This document shows, piece after piece, positions 19,928 to 30,552 of a stretch of 64,000 bases of DNA (position 1 is the first letter of the stretch; the number at the start of each line of letters is the position of its first letter). Source of the DNA: Isochrysis galbana (taxonomy: Eukaryota; Haptophyta; Isochrysidales; Isochrysidaceae); assembly GCA_018136815.1 (NCBI GenBank), contig CM030933.1, forward strand, positions 2,115,344 through 2,179,343, in the 5' to 3' direction. Position numbers and translations under genes: made by a program. Below the pieces are notes generated by a model. The model was given only the letters and a program-made list of their open reading frames with translations, ran no database searches and was not told the DNA's origin.

Positions 19928-21225
19928 AGATTGGCTCATGAGCTTGTGTGTTGAGAAACAAACCTACATACACCGACCTCACATGGCAGGTTGCTCGTTC
20001 TCAAGCCTCGACGTGATGCTATGAGCCAACGTGAACACTAGTGGACATGTAAGGGCAGAAGTGCATAATAGTCGACATGCAGGGTACGAGTAAATGTTGT
20101 CGGTATGTCAGTGCCGTACGCTCGCATGAGCCTCGTTCAAAAACATAACTTCGGGACATCGGGACAAGCCGATCAAAGATGAGGGAATTATTACTTCATT
20201 TGATCAGTTCGCGGTGCGACAAGGGGATAGGGCTGCTATTCACACAGGACAAGACTACCTGCAACGGCAAGCACCCTGCGCTCCCCTTCCCCCCTATCCC
20301 TATGCCGATCCCTTGCCTTTAATAGTTAAAAGGTAAAAGGGCGGTCAAACAGGGGTTTGGGTTTGGCTTTTTATAGGGTATAGGGGTAAAAATGACAATC
20401 TCAAATCTCAGAGTTGAGAAAATTTGGGGATTCCTTTCAGTAGAAAATTCCGAATACAACCACAACAACAACAAGCACAAGGACATATTCGGGGCCCATT
20501 GGGACCTAGGACCTAGACCCTAGACCCCCCCTTGGCCCTTGGCCCTTGGGCCCTGTAACCTATACCTATATACCTATACCCTTATCCTATATATATCCTA
20601 TCTATAGCTCCTATTCCTATATAATAATTTATTATTTATGCCTGCTTGTGGCGCGTGGCGCCGTATGCTCAGCTCTTCGTGAAGGCTGTTCACTACTCTA
20701 GTCACTAGTCACTAGTCACTAGTCACTAGTCGCTCCGCCTATCTACGCTAGTTGAAGCTCTCCTCCCTCCACGATCCCTTCGCTTGGATCTTGGATCCTG
20801 TTCTCGGGTCTCGCAGGGCGGAAGGATCCAATCAATGTGGTGGGCACGAGCACGAGGCGCCTCACCCCTATTGCGGCGTGAACTAAAACTAAGTCCAATG
20901 TCTAATCATAGTTGTAAGGCTTGTAAGCCGCCACTATGGTGCAACACTGCATGCGTGTCATGTATGCATGTAGCATGTACGTACATCATCAAAAGTGAGC
21001 GCAATGAAAATCTCAAGGCGGCCTCCAAATACACCACACACTGCTGCTCATAGCACAACGCGCAGCAAAAGAGAAGGCGCAACTGCGCACCTCCCTCATG
21101 CTTCTCTCCCACCAAGAAAAGGAGTTCGAGCAATCAACTCCTCCAATGGCAGCACGGATGTGCTCGACGCGTTGGATATGGACAAGGACGGTTGGTGCTC
21201 GTGAGCGCAATCAATCTTAGGGTGT
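19928..21225. other. intergenic region with simple repeats
   Basis: No gene is supported. The stretch 20,280-20,640 is relatively AT-rich, with runs of TATACCTA-like words. At 20,339-20,351 lies the GGGCGGTCAAACA terminus of the inverted-repeat transposon family described at 44,057. At 21,130-21,204 a short frame ends in an EF-hand-loop-like DMDKDGWC, but it is too short to call. Confidence 0.5.
20698..20731. repeat. tandem repeat of a 7-mer (CTAGTCA)
   Basis: Nearly five exact head-to-tail copies of CTAGTCA, total 34 bp. There is no spacer, so it is a minisatellite and not a CRISPR-type array. Confidence 0.9.
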
Positions 21226-23715
21226 CTACTTGAGCTTATTTGCCTTGGCCTGGAGCGATTCGGCCTCCTTGAGGACCGCCTTCGCTTGGCCCTCCGCAGC
21301 CTTGTTAATAGCTGCAGCAGCCTTCTTGGCCTCTGTTAGTGCTGAATCCGTCTTTTTTGTCGCAGCGGCGACAACTTTGTCGCCAGCCGCTGCGCCCTCC
21401 GCTTTGATCTTGTCGGCAACCGCTTGCTGCTTCGCCGCATAATTCTCCTCCTTCTCGAGGAACTTGCTTGCCTTCGTCAATTCTTTATTGGCCTGCTCAA
21501 GCTTCTTTGTCTGCGCCTTGATTTCTTTCTTAAGCGCCTTGATCTCATCGCCGAGGCGGCCACGCTTGTCGAAGCGCAAGATAAAGGTGCCATCGAATTC
21601 CTTTTGCGTCGCCTCCTGCTTCGCTTGCAAAGTCGCGATAGTGCCCTCGATGCCCTTGACCACCCGTTGGGCCGAGGAGGCCTGCGACTTGGCGTTATCC
21701 ACACGGCTCGACGCCTCGCTCTCAATTCCACGAGCTTTGCTGTTTGCCTCATTCTCAATACGTGCAGCCTCGGTCTTTGCCACTCGTAGCTGCGACTGCG
21801 CCTCGGTGTTGGCCGCATCCACAGCACGTTCAGCATCGGCCTGCGCGGTCCGGACAATATCTTCGGCTGCCTTCCTCTTCTCCGCAGCTTGCGCCGAGAG
21901 CTTGGAGGCTTCGGCCGCCTTGGCTTCGGCTGCCTCGCGGGCCGCAGCAGCTTTGGCTTCTTCAGCAGCCTGTTTGGCCGCAGCTGCCTCCGCAGCTTTC
22001 TGGGCCTTCGCTTCTTCTGCGGCCTTCTTGGCTGCAGCAGCCTCCGCAGCCTTTTGCGCCTTAGCATCTTCGGCAGCCTGCTTGGCTGCGGCGACCTCCG
22101 CATCCTTCTGTGCCTTTGCCTCCTCGGCGGCTTTCTTGGCTGCGGCGGCCTCTGCAGCCTTTTGCGCCTTGGCGTCCTCCGCAGCCTGCTTGGCCGCCGC
22201 GGCCTCTGCAGCCTTCGCCTCTTCAGCTGCTTGCTTGGCCATCATCGCCTCGCGCTGAGCAGCCTCCTTGGCGGCCTTCTCCGCCGCCTTCTTCTCGGCG
22301 GCCTCGCGCTGGGCGGCCTCCTTTGCAGCTCTCTCCTGTGATGCCTTCTCTGCCTTGGCGCGCTCAGCGGCTTCCTTGGCGGCCCCCTTATCAGCCTTGG
22401 CTTGGTCGGCGGCGCGCTTCTTCGCCTCTTCAGCGGCTGCCTTCTCAGCCTTCTCCGCCGCCACCTGCCGCGCCTTCGCCTCCGCTGCCTCGAGTTTTGC
22501 CTGAGCAGCCTCCCGAGCCTCCCGCGCCTTGGCGGCAGCCGCCTCCGCTGCCTTAGCCGCCTTCGCTTCCTCGGCTGCCTTTTGGGCTGCAGCCGTGGCC
22601 TCCGCATCCGCCTGATTGTTCGCTGCCTTCTTGGCTGCCGCTTCCTTGGCCTCCTGCTCCGCTGCCATCTTCTGTGCCTTGGCCTCGGCCTCAGCCTGCC
22701 TGGCCGCCTTCTCAGCAGCCACCTTCTGCAGCTTGGCCTCACCCTCGGCCTGCTTGGCGGCAGCAGCTTCCTTTGAGGCCGCCTCCTTCGCAGCCTTTGC
22801 GGCCGCCGCCCTCTCTGCCTTGGCCTCCGCCTCCGCCTGCTTGGCCGCCTCCTTCGCGGCCTTGTCCGCAGCCGCCTTCTGTGCCTTGGCCTCGGCCTCG
22901 GCCTGCTTGGCAGCAGCAGCTTCCTTTGCGGCCGCCTCCTTCGCAGCCTTTGCGGCCGCCGCCCTCTCTGCCTTGGCCTCCGCCTCCGCCTGCTTGGCTG
23001 CCTCCTTGGCCGCTTTCTCTGCCTTGACGTCTGCCTCAGCCTGCTTGGCCGCCTCCTTGGCTGCATTCTCCGCCGCCGCCTTCTGCGCTTTCGCTTCTGC
23101 CTCAGCCTGCTTGGCCGCCTCCTGGGCCGCTTTCTCAGTAGCCGCTTTTTTCGCCCTCGCCTCAGCCTCTGCCTTCTTGGCCGCCTCTTTAGCCGCCTTA
23201 TCTGCTGCCGCCTTCTGTGCCCTGGCCTCCGCCTCCGCCTTCTTGGCCGCTTCTTGCGCCGCCTTTTCGGCTGCTGCCTGCTCCTTTGCGGCCCGCTCAG
23301 CTGCCGCTTTCTGAGCCTTAGCGTCAGCCTCAGCCTGTTTGGCGGCCGCGGCGTCGAATGAAGGCGCCTCCTTCGCGGCCGCTTCCTCCACTTCTTCCTC
23401 ACTCAGGATCGTCTTGGCAGATATCGAGCCCTGGGCTGCCATCTTCTCGAGCGCCTTGTTGGCCCGCGCTCGTCGCGCCTCGCGTGCGGCCTGTTCCTTT
23501 TGATAGGCCTTGAATTCCTTCAAACATTCGCCCGTACATCCCTCCGGCGGGGCCTCATCAGCGAGGAAGAAGGTTGTGCCCAGCGGTGCAGGCGCAACAA
23601 GCTGCTGCGGTGGCAGGCTCGCTGAGATGGCATGCTGGTCGAGGGGCGCAGTAGCGAGCAGCCCGGCGAGGAGGGAGGAGACGGCTCCCTTGACGACCGG
23701 GTGCGTGAACTTCAT
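21226..23715 (-). CDS. Ala/Lys/Glu-rich coiled-coil protein with N-terminal targeting segment
   Basis: A single-exon gene for 829 residues. The start is the ATG at 23,715 (MKFTH); the frame continues upstream only through CT-rich leader. Residues 1-35 look like a signal or organelle-targeting peptide (hydrophobic VVKGAVSSLLAGLLATA). Residues about 55-72 contain a small two-Cys motif (GCTGECLKEF). Residues about 120-610 are dozens of imperfect AEAKAQKAAAEKAAKEAA-type repeats predicted to form a continuous helix, like the helical domain of TolA or of periplasm/thylakoid-spanning proteins. The C-terminal 200 residues are a less repetitive helical region (EIKALKKEIKAQTKKLEQ). A structural, spacer-like role in an organelle or secretory compartment is an inference. 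Codon use in the repeats is GC-rich and varied, so the array is probably selected and not a recent expansion. Confidence 0.8.
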   Translation of the reverse strand: MKFTHPVVKGAVSSLLAGLLATAPLDQHAISASLPPQQLVAPAPLGTTFFLADEAPPEGCTGECLKEFKAYQKEQAAREARRARANKALEKMAAQGSISAKTILSEEEVEEAAAKEAPSFDAAAAKQAEADAKAQKAAAERAAKEQAAAEKAAQEAAKKAEAEARAQKAAADKAAKEAAKKAEAEARAKKAATEKAAQEAAKQAEAEAKAQKAAAENAAKEAAKQAEADVKAEKAAKEAAKQAEAEAKAERAAAAKAAKEAAAKEAAAAKQAEAEAKAQKAAADKAAKEAAKQAEAEAKAERAAAAKAAKEAASKEAAAAKQAEGEAKLQKVAAEKAARQAEAEAKAQKMAAEQEAKEAAAKKAANNQADAEATAAAQKAAEEAKAAKAAEAAAAKAREAREAAQAKLEAAEAKARQVAAEKAEKAAAEEAKKRAADQAKADKGAAKEAAERAKAEKASQERAAKEAAQREAAEKKAAEKAAKEAAQREAMMAKQAAEEAKAAEAAAAKQAAEDAKAQKAAEAAAAKKAAEEAKAQKDAEVAAAKQAAEDAKAQKAAEAAAAKKAAEEAKAQKAAEAAAAKQAAEEAKAAAAREAAEAKAAEASKLSAQAAEKRKAAEDIVRTAQADAERAVDAANTEAQSQLRVAKTEAARIENEANSKARGIESEASSRVDNAKSQASSAQRVVKGIEGTIATLQAKQEATQKEFDGTFILRFDKRGRLGDEIKALKKEIKAQTKKLEQANKELTKASKFLEKEENYAAKQQAVADKIKAEGAAAGDKVVAAATKKTDSALTEAKKAAAAINKAAEGQAKAVLKEAESLQAKANKLK

Positions 23716-24240
23716 CACGCTCTCCGCGAGGGAGCGGCTGTCTCTCTCTCTCCCTGTGTGTGTGTGTGGTGGGTGTGTGCGCGAGGCGGCTCCGCACGAG
23801 CCTCCCGACGCCCTTTGGTTGAGGGAGAGTGTAGCCCGGGGGGGGGGGGGGGGAGGGGCAGGAGAGAGAGAGAGAGAGAGGGAGAGAGAGAGACCCTTCA
23901 AAAAGAAAGAGCTCGTCGTCGGCCAATGGAAGGAGGGTTAGCGTGATCTCTCTCCCTCTCTCTGCCGCTCATCACCTTGACGTGGCTAGCTCTGTTTCTT
24001 CTTTGCTCCGTAGACAATACTCACTCTCCGTCGGCCCTCTCGCTCTCTCCGCCTGTCCCTCCTCTCGCCTCATCGGGGGGGGGGGGGGGGGGGCGTTTTA
24101 ATTTGAACGTCTCTCCTCCGCGGCCGGGGGGGGGAGGGGGGAAGCGGGGGGGGGGGGGGGGGGGAGGGGGAAACGCCCGACCCGCCCGACCCTCTGCTTT
24201 GGGGGGAAGGCAGGGCTTCGTCAAAGACTAGTAGATCAGA
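23716..24240. repeat. poly-G and GT/GA simple-repeat cluster
   Basis: Upstream of the coiled-coil gene lie a GT repeat (about 23,755-23,770), a G16 run (23,838-23,853), a GA repeat (about 23,862-23,892), a G19 run (24,075-24,093) and another G-rich block to 24,170. The plus-strand G-tracts could fold into quadruplexes. A gene here would be unreadable because of the homopolymers; I see none. Confidence 0.8.
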
Positions 24241-25850
24241 CGTCACCAGAATTCGGTGTGCGAGTATTTTTTTACTTCGCCCCTTTATCTAATGAATAGA
24301 GTAATGCTCGAGACTTGAGCTTGATCTTCTCAAAACGGCCCCATTTCTATTTCTATTGTCGATTGGGAAGATTGAAATTTGAGCCTTAGACCTCTAAAGT
24401 AGAGGGTGCTCCAACTAGATGAAAGTTGCCCCCTGCCCCCTGCCATTACCTAGGCCGACATCTGGCATGTGCTTCTATTTTCAAAAGATGGTAGATGGTG
24501 GTGGTGACTTAAGACTTAAGAGTCAAGCGTGAGCGTGAGCGCGAAAATAGAAATCTCACCAACCGCAGTCCCGACATCAAGGATCAAGATCAAGGCCTGC
24601 ACTATATAAAATACTCTGGATGCGACAGAGATACGGCCCACGACTCCCCGAGATACGGTAGATACGGCTCTCGGCTTTCTTCTTTCTTCTTTCACAGTGG
24701 CAAAAAAGGGGGGTCCACCAACCACCGACCCTCGTCGGGGCCCGCCGGGCGCTGAATCGAGATGGGATCACGCTCTCTTGCGGAGCCGATCGCCCTTTCT
24801 GGTAAAAGAATTCCAATTCTGCAAGAACGCTATACGTAGACACCATCCATGATTCTCTTAAAAGGGGGGAATCGCTCTGGTTTCCTACGGATGTAAAAAC
24901 TGTTGGTTACAGAAGAGTGGAGCACCAAACCTTTAACGTAAACGAATTTTTACTTTGTACATGGACGGGTAGCTTGTCACATCGCGGCTCTCTTTTCCCT
25001 CTCTCTTTCGTTCATCCCGACGCTGTCTCTTTTTTTCATTGTATGCGCCTCGTTATATAGAGTATCTTGTTGCGCTCCTTTCCCACTAAACCCGTTACTT
25101 AGTTTGTACGTACTCACGGACAAAAAATTCCGTCCTAGAAACTAGGACCACGTCCTAGGAAATTCTTGGATTTCTAGGACTCTGTCGATCATGCCTCCAT
25201 TATAGCCTATGGTGAGCTTATGAGACATCCCATCACCTGAAGCAAACCATCTCCACATCCCATTCCACCTTAGCTCTCCCCATGACCAACTCTGCGGAGC
25301 TTGTCTTTGCTTACTTTTGCTACCACATTCAGCATGCGGTGCTGCACTCGAGCGTCCGCTCGCATCAGAGGAGTTTTATTTTAGACCTTTTGGAGCAGTA
25401 GGCTAGCGGATTGGACACTTAGATGACAAAACCAAGCTTGGTGGTTGGTGGTCACTGAAGGTCTCAAAGAGGGCAGTCAAAGCAACATTTCATCTCCTGG
25501 GGACCATGGGTAGAAGAGCTCCCCATTGGGTGGTATCAGCCATTTCTCCCGTTTCTAGGACAAGCAGCAATTCCGACCAGGTGACCCGTAAACGCGTCAC
25601 AAAACTTGGTGTTGCTGAAGGAATGGTGCCTAGGTACACCTGGAACATTTAATGAGGACATGCATGTGGTAACTCAATAGCCAAGGTTTGGGACAAAATA
25701 ACATGGTATGCTCATGCTCTCACCTAGCAAAGTCCGTCCTAGTTTCTAGGACCGGTCCTAGAAAGCTGGGTACCTTTATCCGCTCACTCACCACCCGAAA
25801 GACGGTAGCAGCCTGTGCCTCTGTGGCCTCCCGCTCCAACCCGGGAGGCC
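24241..25850. other. intergenic region
   Basis: No gene is supported; open frames are short and unconserved in style. A 17-bp word (GTCCTAGAAACTAGGAC) at 25,132-25,148 recurs exactly in inverted orientation at 25,736-25,752, with related CTAGGAC words nearby, which may mark the ends of a ~620-bp inverted-repeat element. Confidence 0.4.
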
Positions 25851-26288
25851 ATGCGGAGCGACCCATCGAGCGCAGCACAGATCGAGATGGATCGCCTCAA
25901 GGCGAGGCTTCTCGAGTGTGAGGCTGCGCTGCGCCGTGTCGAGGCCGACCGCAAGCACTGGCGCGGAATGTATGAGAGGACGCGCACACGTTGCGCCGTT
26001 CTCTCCGCGGCAGCAGAGCTGAAAGCCGGCAAGGTGTCCAAGCTGGAGTCGCAGAGCATGTGGGACAAGGAGGCCACCATCCTGAGCAAGATGATGGGGC
26101 GTTGGGGGCACCCGGAGGACCTGCCCGAGCTCTGTCTGCGGGCTCTCTACAAGCTCCGCAACGCTGCAGGCGAGCGCGTGCACACTGGGCTCGCCGAGCT
26201 GGAGCTGGCCAGCTCCACCTTTTTCGACGACGTCAGGAAGAAGCTCCGGGAGGAGGCTTACTCAGAGGTGAATGAGCACCTGCGCTGA
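25851..26288 (+). CDS. hypothetical coiled-coil protein, possibly 3'-truncated
   Basis: The frame gives 145 residues from the ATG at 25,851. The first half is a heptad-like helix (MDRLKARLLECEAALRRVEADRK). The second half contains WGHPEDLPELCLRALYKLRN and a final helix ending in LREEAYSEVNEHLR. I do not recognise it. The last codons (TCAGAG|GTGAAT) look like a splice donor, and the downstream DNA is a retroelement fragment, so the gene may have lost 3' exons to that insertion or deletion. GC-rich codon use is like that of the other host genes. Confidence 0.5.
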   Translation: MRSDPSSAAQIEMDRLKARLLECEAALRRVEADRKHWRGMYERTRTRCAVLSAAAELKAGKVSKLESQSMWDKEATILSKMMGRWGHPEDLPELCLRALYKLRNAAGERVHTGLAELELASSTFFDDVRKKLREEAYSEVNEHLR

Positions 26289-26329
26289 CACCGGAGCTGG
26301 CCCGTCGGTCGTGCCCAAGCTCACTCCGC

Positions 26330-27677
26330 TGTAGACTCCTCTTCAAGTCCAAGCTCAAGTTCCCAATCCAATCAAGTTATTCCACGTCGAATTCAAGAGA
26401 CAAGTCGTACTCCTCCTGATCTGCCTTCGAGTCGTCCTCGTTCTCGTTCACAATCGTAGCGCTAAGTCGACCGGAAGTGGAAGTGGATGATTAGCGTCGC
26501 GTCAGCGCCTGACCCAGCGCAACTGCCCGAGCAAAACTCCTGTAAAAGGGAGAACGTGGTAGGACGTGACGTACGAAATCGGGGGCCGCCGCGCTAAGCT
26601 GCCGATTTTGTGCTCGCTTTGGATCCATGGGTTAATCCTCCTCCTCTAGGTCTCTCGTCTCGTATGGTTAAATGAACTCTCTTGGCTCGACATCGGGAGA
26701 CGTCTCGATTTAAGTCGGGGGGTGTTGTATTCCTGCCCATCTGAAGGCTGTAGGCATGAATATTCGTGTAAGGTACGCGCTCACAATTACAATTGAACAG
26801 TTCCCCGTGTTGCCACTGACGCACAAGACCCACAGATTCGGATTCCCCATGGTCTCAAGTCCAGGTTTGCAGATTTTGGTCTCGAAATTTGCGATTCGAA
26901 TTTTGTTTTTGCTGTTACTATATAATTGTTGGCTCGTTTAAGGTAATAAACCGGCATGACTTCGACTTCTCGTTCTGCAGTCGCTCTGCGAGACTCTCTC
27001 TCTCTCTCTCTCTCCGTCCGCCTCGCCTCGGCCGACGGCAGGAAGATTCGTCCAAAACATTCTCCGGTCCCAAGATATCTCGTGGGGGGGTCTCTCCGCG
27101 CTCCGCGAGGGAAAGGACGCGATCTCGCTCCGAGATCGGCCTCGCGCCCTCCCACGCTGCCCCGCGGTGCCCTCGGTCCCTCGCCCCCCCCCGACTAGTT
27201 CTTTCCCTCGGCGTGCCGTCCGTCGCCTCCGGCCGTTATATTAATCCCCCCCCCGCGCGCGAGGTTCTCTTCTCCCCCGCGCGCGGTTCGTTTCCTCCGG
27301 CCGTCGTTGTTCTCCCCCCCTCGCTTCGATTCCTCTCGCGGTTCCTTCGATGATTGCCTCCATCTCGTCCGTTCTTCTTCGCGATCCTCGCGGAGGGGGC
27401 ACCGACGTTTAATGTTAGTTTCGTCGCGGTTTCGATGAAAGAATCAGCCGTCCGGTCGGGTGGGTCGTTTGTGAGTAGGCCGGCCCGAGTCTCTTCGAGC
27501 TTGTCGCCCGCGTCCTCCGGCACCTGCCCGTCGTTCTCCGTCGTGACCAGCGTGGTGTCGCCTCCGAACTTTGCCGTCGTGTCCGGGTCCTCGCCCATCT
27601 CTGCCTCTGGTGAGCGGTCCGTCGCGTCGGTCGGCGTTAGCGGGAGGGAGCGATGCCGGGGTCCGGGGTGGACGACA
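26330..27677 (+). mobile_element. 3' end and LTR of a second Ty3/gypsy element
   Basis: The stretch 26,400-26,459 encodes the tail of a Pol protein (TSRTPPDLPSSRPRSRSQS then stop) similar to the tail of the intact element. The segment 26,515-26,630 matches the intact element's 3' untranslated region, and 26,690-26,722 repeats its CGACATCGGGAGACGTC and AAGTCGGGGGG purine tract. An LTR then begins at 26,723 (TGTTGTATTC) and plausibly ends at 27,677 (GACGACA), about 955 bp, with a CT microsatellite at 26,995-27,020 as in the other LTR. The LTR sequence itself is unlike the 1,325-bp LTR, so this is a related but different subfamily. Its 5' part is missing. Confidence 0.7.
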
Positions 27678-27959
27678 TAAGCTTTTGCGCCTTCTTAGCG
27701 TGTGTGTGTGTTGGTGCGGGGCTGGTGGCGCGCGGCGGCGGGAGAGAGGCGAGAGGGGGGGCAGCGTGCCCCCCCTTCCTCTCTTTTCTCCGGTCTACGC
27801 GCACTCGCTGCTCCGTTGGCGTTCATCTGCGCAAACTAAAACTAAAGTTCGCTGTCTATGCACGGAGGACAAAACAAAACTCGACCACCTCCAGTGCCTC
27901 GCTGCGGCTCGCTCTCCGCCCTCCTCGCGCGGCGGCCCTGCGCCGTTGCTGTACACCAG

Positions 27960-29024
27960 ATGGCTGGCTCGTGCGTGCCGCAGTACAAGCTGGAGGCGGC
28001 GTACCGCCACCAGCTGAATGAGGAGTTCTGCGACGTCAGTCGCTTCCCCGCCATCCAAATGCTCCGCCAGCGCGCCGCTTCGCTCGTTGTCTCCAAGCAC
28101 AAGCTGCGGAAGATCGAGCAAATGTTACGGCAGGAAGAGGACTCGAGATTCGACAAGCTCTGCACGGCAGAGTGGCGGGGCAAACATGTTGGGAACTATG
28201 AGCATTTGCAAGGCCGAGTAGGCCACGTCACCTATCACTTCATCTTCGCCACAATCAACGGTCAGCCCACAGACGACGTTTCAGGATTCATTGCCATGTA
28301 TGAAACCTCTGAACAGCGGCTTGACGAGATTCTTTCGCTCATTTCCATGCAGCGCTTCGAGCTGAGCCACTATCGAGTCTTGGTCCGTCTTCTCTATCTC
28401 ATTGCCTACGTCCGCACTTCTATGCAGACGGAGGAGTCGATCACCGCCCTCTCAGATATAATGGAATACAACGAGGTTGTTGACAAACTCTACGATTACA
28501 TGGTGCATATGGTGCAGACCGACGCACAGGCCCTCGACGTGTCAGTCACAGTAGCGCAAGGCCTGGATAGGCTAACAAAGCGCATTCTTCACAAATACCC
28601 TCAGTCATCACGTGTCTTCGGGCCTGATATGCCGGTAATGCGTCACTTGCAGACAGTCATCGAGCTGCCAAAGATCATGAAGCGGATTGGCGCGGAGGCG
28701 TCGCGCGCGATTGCAGGAAGTGAACATTTTGATCCCAACAAGTGCATTGTTCTCAACGGCATCAAAGAGGGCCAGAGTAAAGCTGGCGGCGGACGCCGCA
28801 GAGGGGGGGTTCATCATAGGCATCATTCGGAAAGCCATGCAGACGATGCGCTCACTGGCCAAGGAAGGAAAGCTTTGGGCTCCACATCTACAAGGGAACC
28901 GACAAAGGCAAAGAGTAGCTCGGACGCCACGCGTGAGAACTGTAACAGCGCCCCAGGGCCCAGCTCATCAACTGGAAGTGCGCAACGAGATAGTGGTTCA
29001 CCGGAGACGACAGCCAATAGGTGA
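27960..29024 (+). CDS. hypothetical protein with helical domain
   Basis: The frame gives 354 residues from the ATG at 27,960 (MAGSCVPQYK); an earlier in-frame ATG at 27,858 would add 34 residues that could be a targeting peptide. Residues 1-265 look like a folded, helical domain (VSKHKLRKIEQML, FELSHYRVLVRLLYLIAYVRTSM, VAQGLDRLTKRILHKYP). The C-terminal 80 residues are low-complexity Ser/Gly/His/Thr. I do not recognise the family. From about 28,770 two other frames also read like protein (ADAAEGGFIIGIIRKAM, then SFGLHIYKGTDKG), so the real 3' end may involve an intron or an indel at the G7 run near 28,801. The promoter lies directly downstream of the second LTR. Confidence 0.6.
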   Translation: MAGSCVPQYKLEAAYRHQLNEEFCDVSRFPAIQMLRQRAASLVVSKHKLRKIEQMLRQEEDSRFDKLCTAEWRGKHVGNYEHLQGRVGHVTYHFIFATINGQPTDDVSGFIAMYETSEQRLDEILSLISMQRFELSHYRVLVRLLYLIAYVRTSMQTEESITALSDIMEYNEVVDKLYDYMVHMVQTDAQALDVSVTVAQGLDRLTKRILHKYPQSSRVFGPDMPVMRHLQTVIELPKIMKRIGAEASRAIAGSEHFDPNKCIVLNGIKEGQSKAGGGRRRGGVHHRHHSESHADDALTGQGRKALGSTSTREPTKAKSSSDATRENCNSAPGPSSSTGSAQRDSGSPETTANR

Positions 29025-30552
29025 CAAGGTCACTTAGTACTTCAGACAAGACCGAGATGGGCTTTTGGGGGGCGTTGAACCGGATGTGGCGCCCGAATGC
29101 ATATCCTTCACCAAAGCGCCATTTTCCTGTTTCCCTTAGTCCAGCCGGCACTTGCAATTGTCTTGTGTGTGGAAGTGGGCTGATGGCAATTGCCATCTTC
29201 GTGGTCTACTGATATCCTCCTACTCCCTTTCTCTCTACATGGCCTTGGGCAGCAGCGGGCAAAGCAAAATTTTGTCGCTGCTCCGTCATCACGCACCACA
29301 CGAAGCGGCCGAGCGTTGTTCCATGGCGGCCCAACATTCTTTCATCGTCATGTCTGCGTAAGACCTTCCCGTTTATTCTATTTGTGGATTGTAGGATGCG
29401 AGCGACCCTAATCTATTGCACTTTGCGCCCCACCTTTGGCCTGTGGGCCCTTTAGCTAGGCTGAGACTAGCCAAGAGGCGGGGCGCATGTATAATAATAA
29501 TAATTTATAATGTTATATCCTAGCCAACCCCACTAGCTAATTGGACAACTTTTCAGTCCCGGTATCCTGCCATGCCTGACGAGCCAGGTGTCCGAGTGAT
29601 ACCTAGCCTGGTCACTCACACTCACTCTTTTTAACCACTATTTGCTCCACCTCGCCCCTGGCCCCTGGGTGTCCAAGGTCCAAGGAATCCGCAAGGTACC
29701 CCCCTAAAAAAAATCTGAAGATTCCGGGCTACACACCTACTTTTGACGGGTCCTCCCTTCGCTACTAACACCGCCCTTTACTTCCCTCTACCCACCTCTT
29801 TCCCTGCCCCCCTTCATTCCTTTTTCTTCTTCTTCGGTTTCCTGTTTCCGGGGTCCGGCCTTGGTACACTACCTAAGGCCTGGTTCGGAGTGTGGGGACC
29901 GGGCAGGCCTTTTGAGTTGTCGCTTATGGCGTGCGTGCCCGCCTGGGCTCGCGTTGGTTGTTTGGGTTACGTCGGGCTCGTGGCGTCCCGAATGGTTCCC
30001 TTGTTCGCTGTTTCCCAGGCTTAGTCCTCCTACCCCCTACGAAATAAGAAATATCTTGTAGCACACCGGAGAAAAACCAATACTCACACATCGACACCTT
30101 GCTCGGGCGTTGGCCCCTAAGTAAGAGGGCAAGACAGCGCCCGAGCGAAGTAAGCACAAGCTCCTACCCCCTTCTCTCCAGCCCCTGGTCGGAGCAGCGC
30201 GCACGACCTCTGCGAACCCAGAGACTCCGCTTTGAGGCGAACGGGGGGAGGGGAAAGGGGTTAATGGTAGATAAGGACGGGTGGGAGGGAGTAGCACAAG
30301 CACTCTGCCTCGCGCTGTACAAATACCGGTAATTTTAAAAAGATTCTTAAGGTTAGGAGTTTTATGAAGGTGAAACTGCTCAATGCAGGTTCTCGATATC
30401 TGTGCGCGCGCGGGGCGCTCCTCACTATGCCAAGATGAAGATGACTCAGTCCCAATGGCGATTGCAATCAGAATCGAGAGTAAAGGTCGTATTCTAGCAA
30501 GGAATGCAGAATGGTTTCGATGCGAACAAAATAGAGACCGAAGAGAGCTTAT
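29025..30552. other. intergenic region with a dispersed repeat
   Basis: No gene is supported. The stretch 29,480-29,515 is an AT-rich ATAATAATA tract. The segment 29,710-29,930 is one copy of a ~200-bp dispersed repeat also present at 35,890, 59,625 and 62,670 (shared CTACACACCTAC, GTTTCCGGGGTCCGGC and GGTAC/GCACTACC words). Confidence 0.5.

Noticed and set aside
20698-20731. CRISPR-like array
   Set aside because: The 7-bp units are contiguous without spacers.
20995-21204. EF-hand-like DMDKDGWC at the end of a 69-codon frame
   Set aside because: Only half a loop, no partner hand and no clear exon structure.
22242-23402. Long minus- and plus-strand frames inside the AKE-repeat gene (Arg-rich or Ala/Ser/Leu-rich, up to 386 codons)
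   Set aside because: They are out-of-frame or antisense readings of the GC-rich repeats; composition mirrors the codon bias of the real gene.
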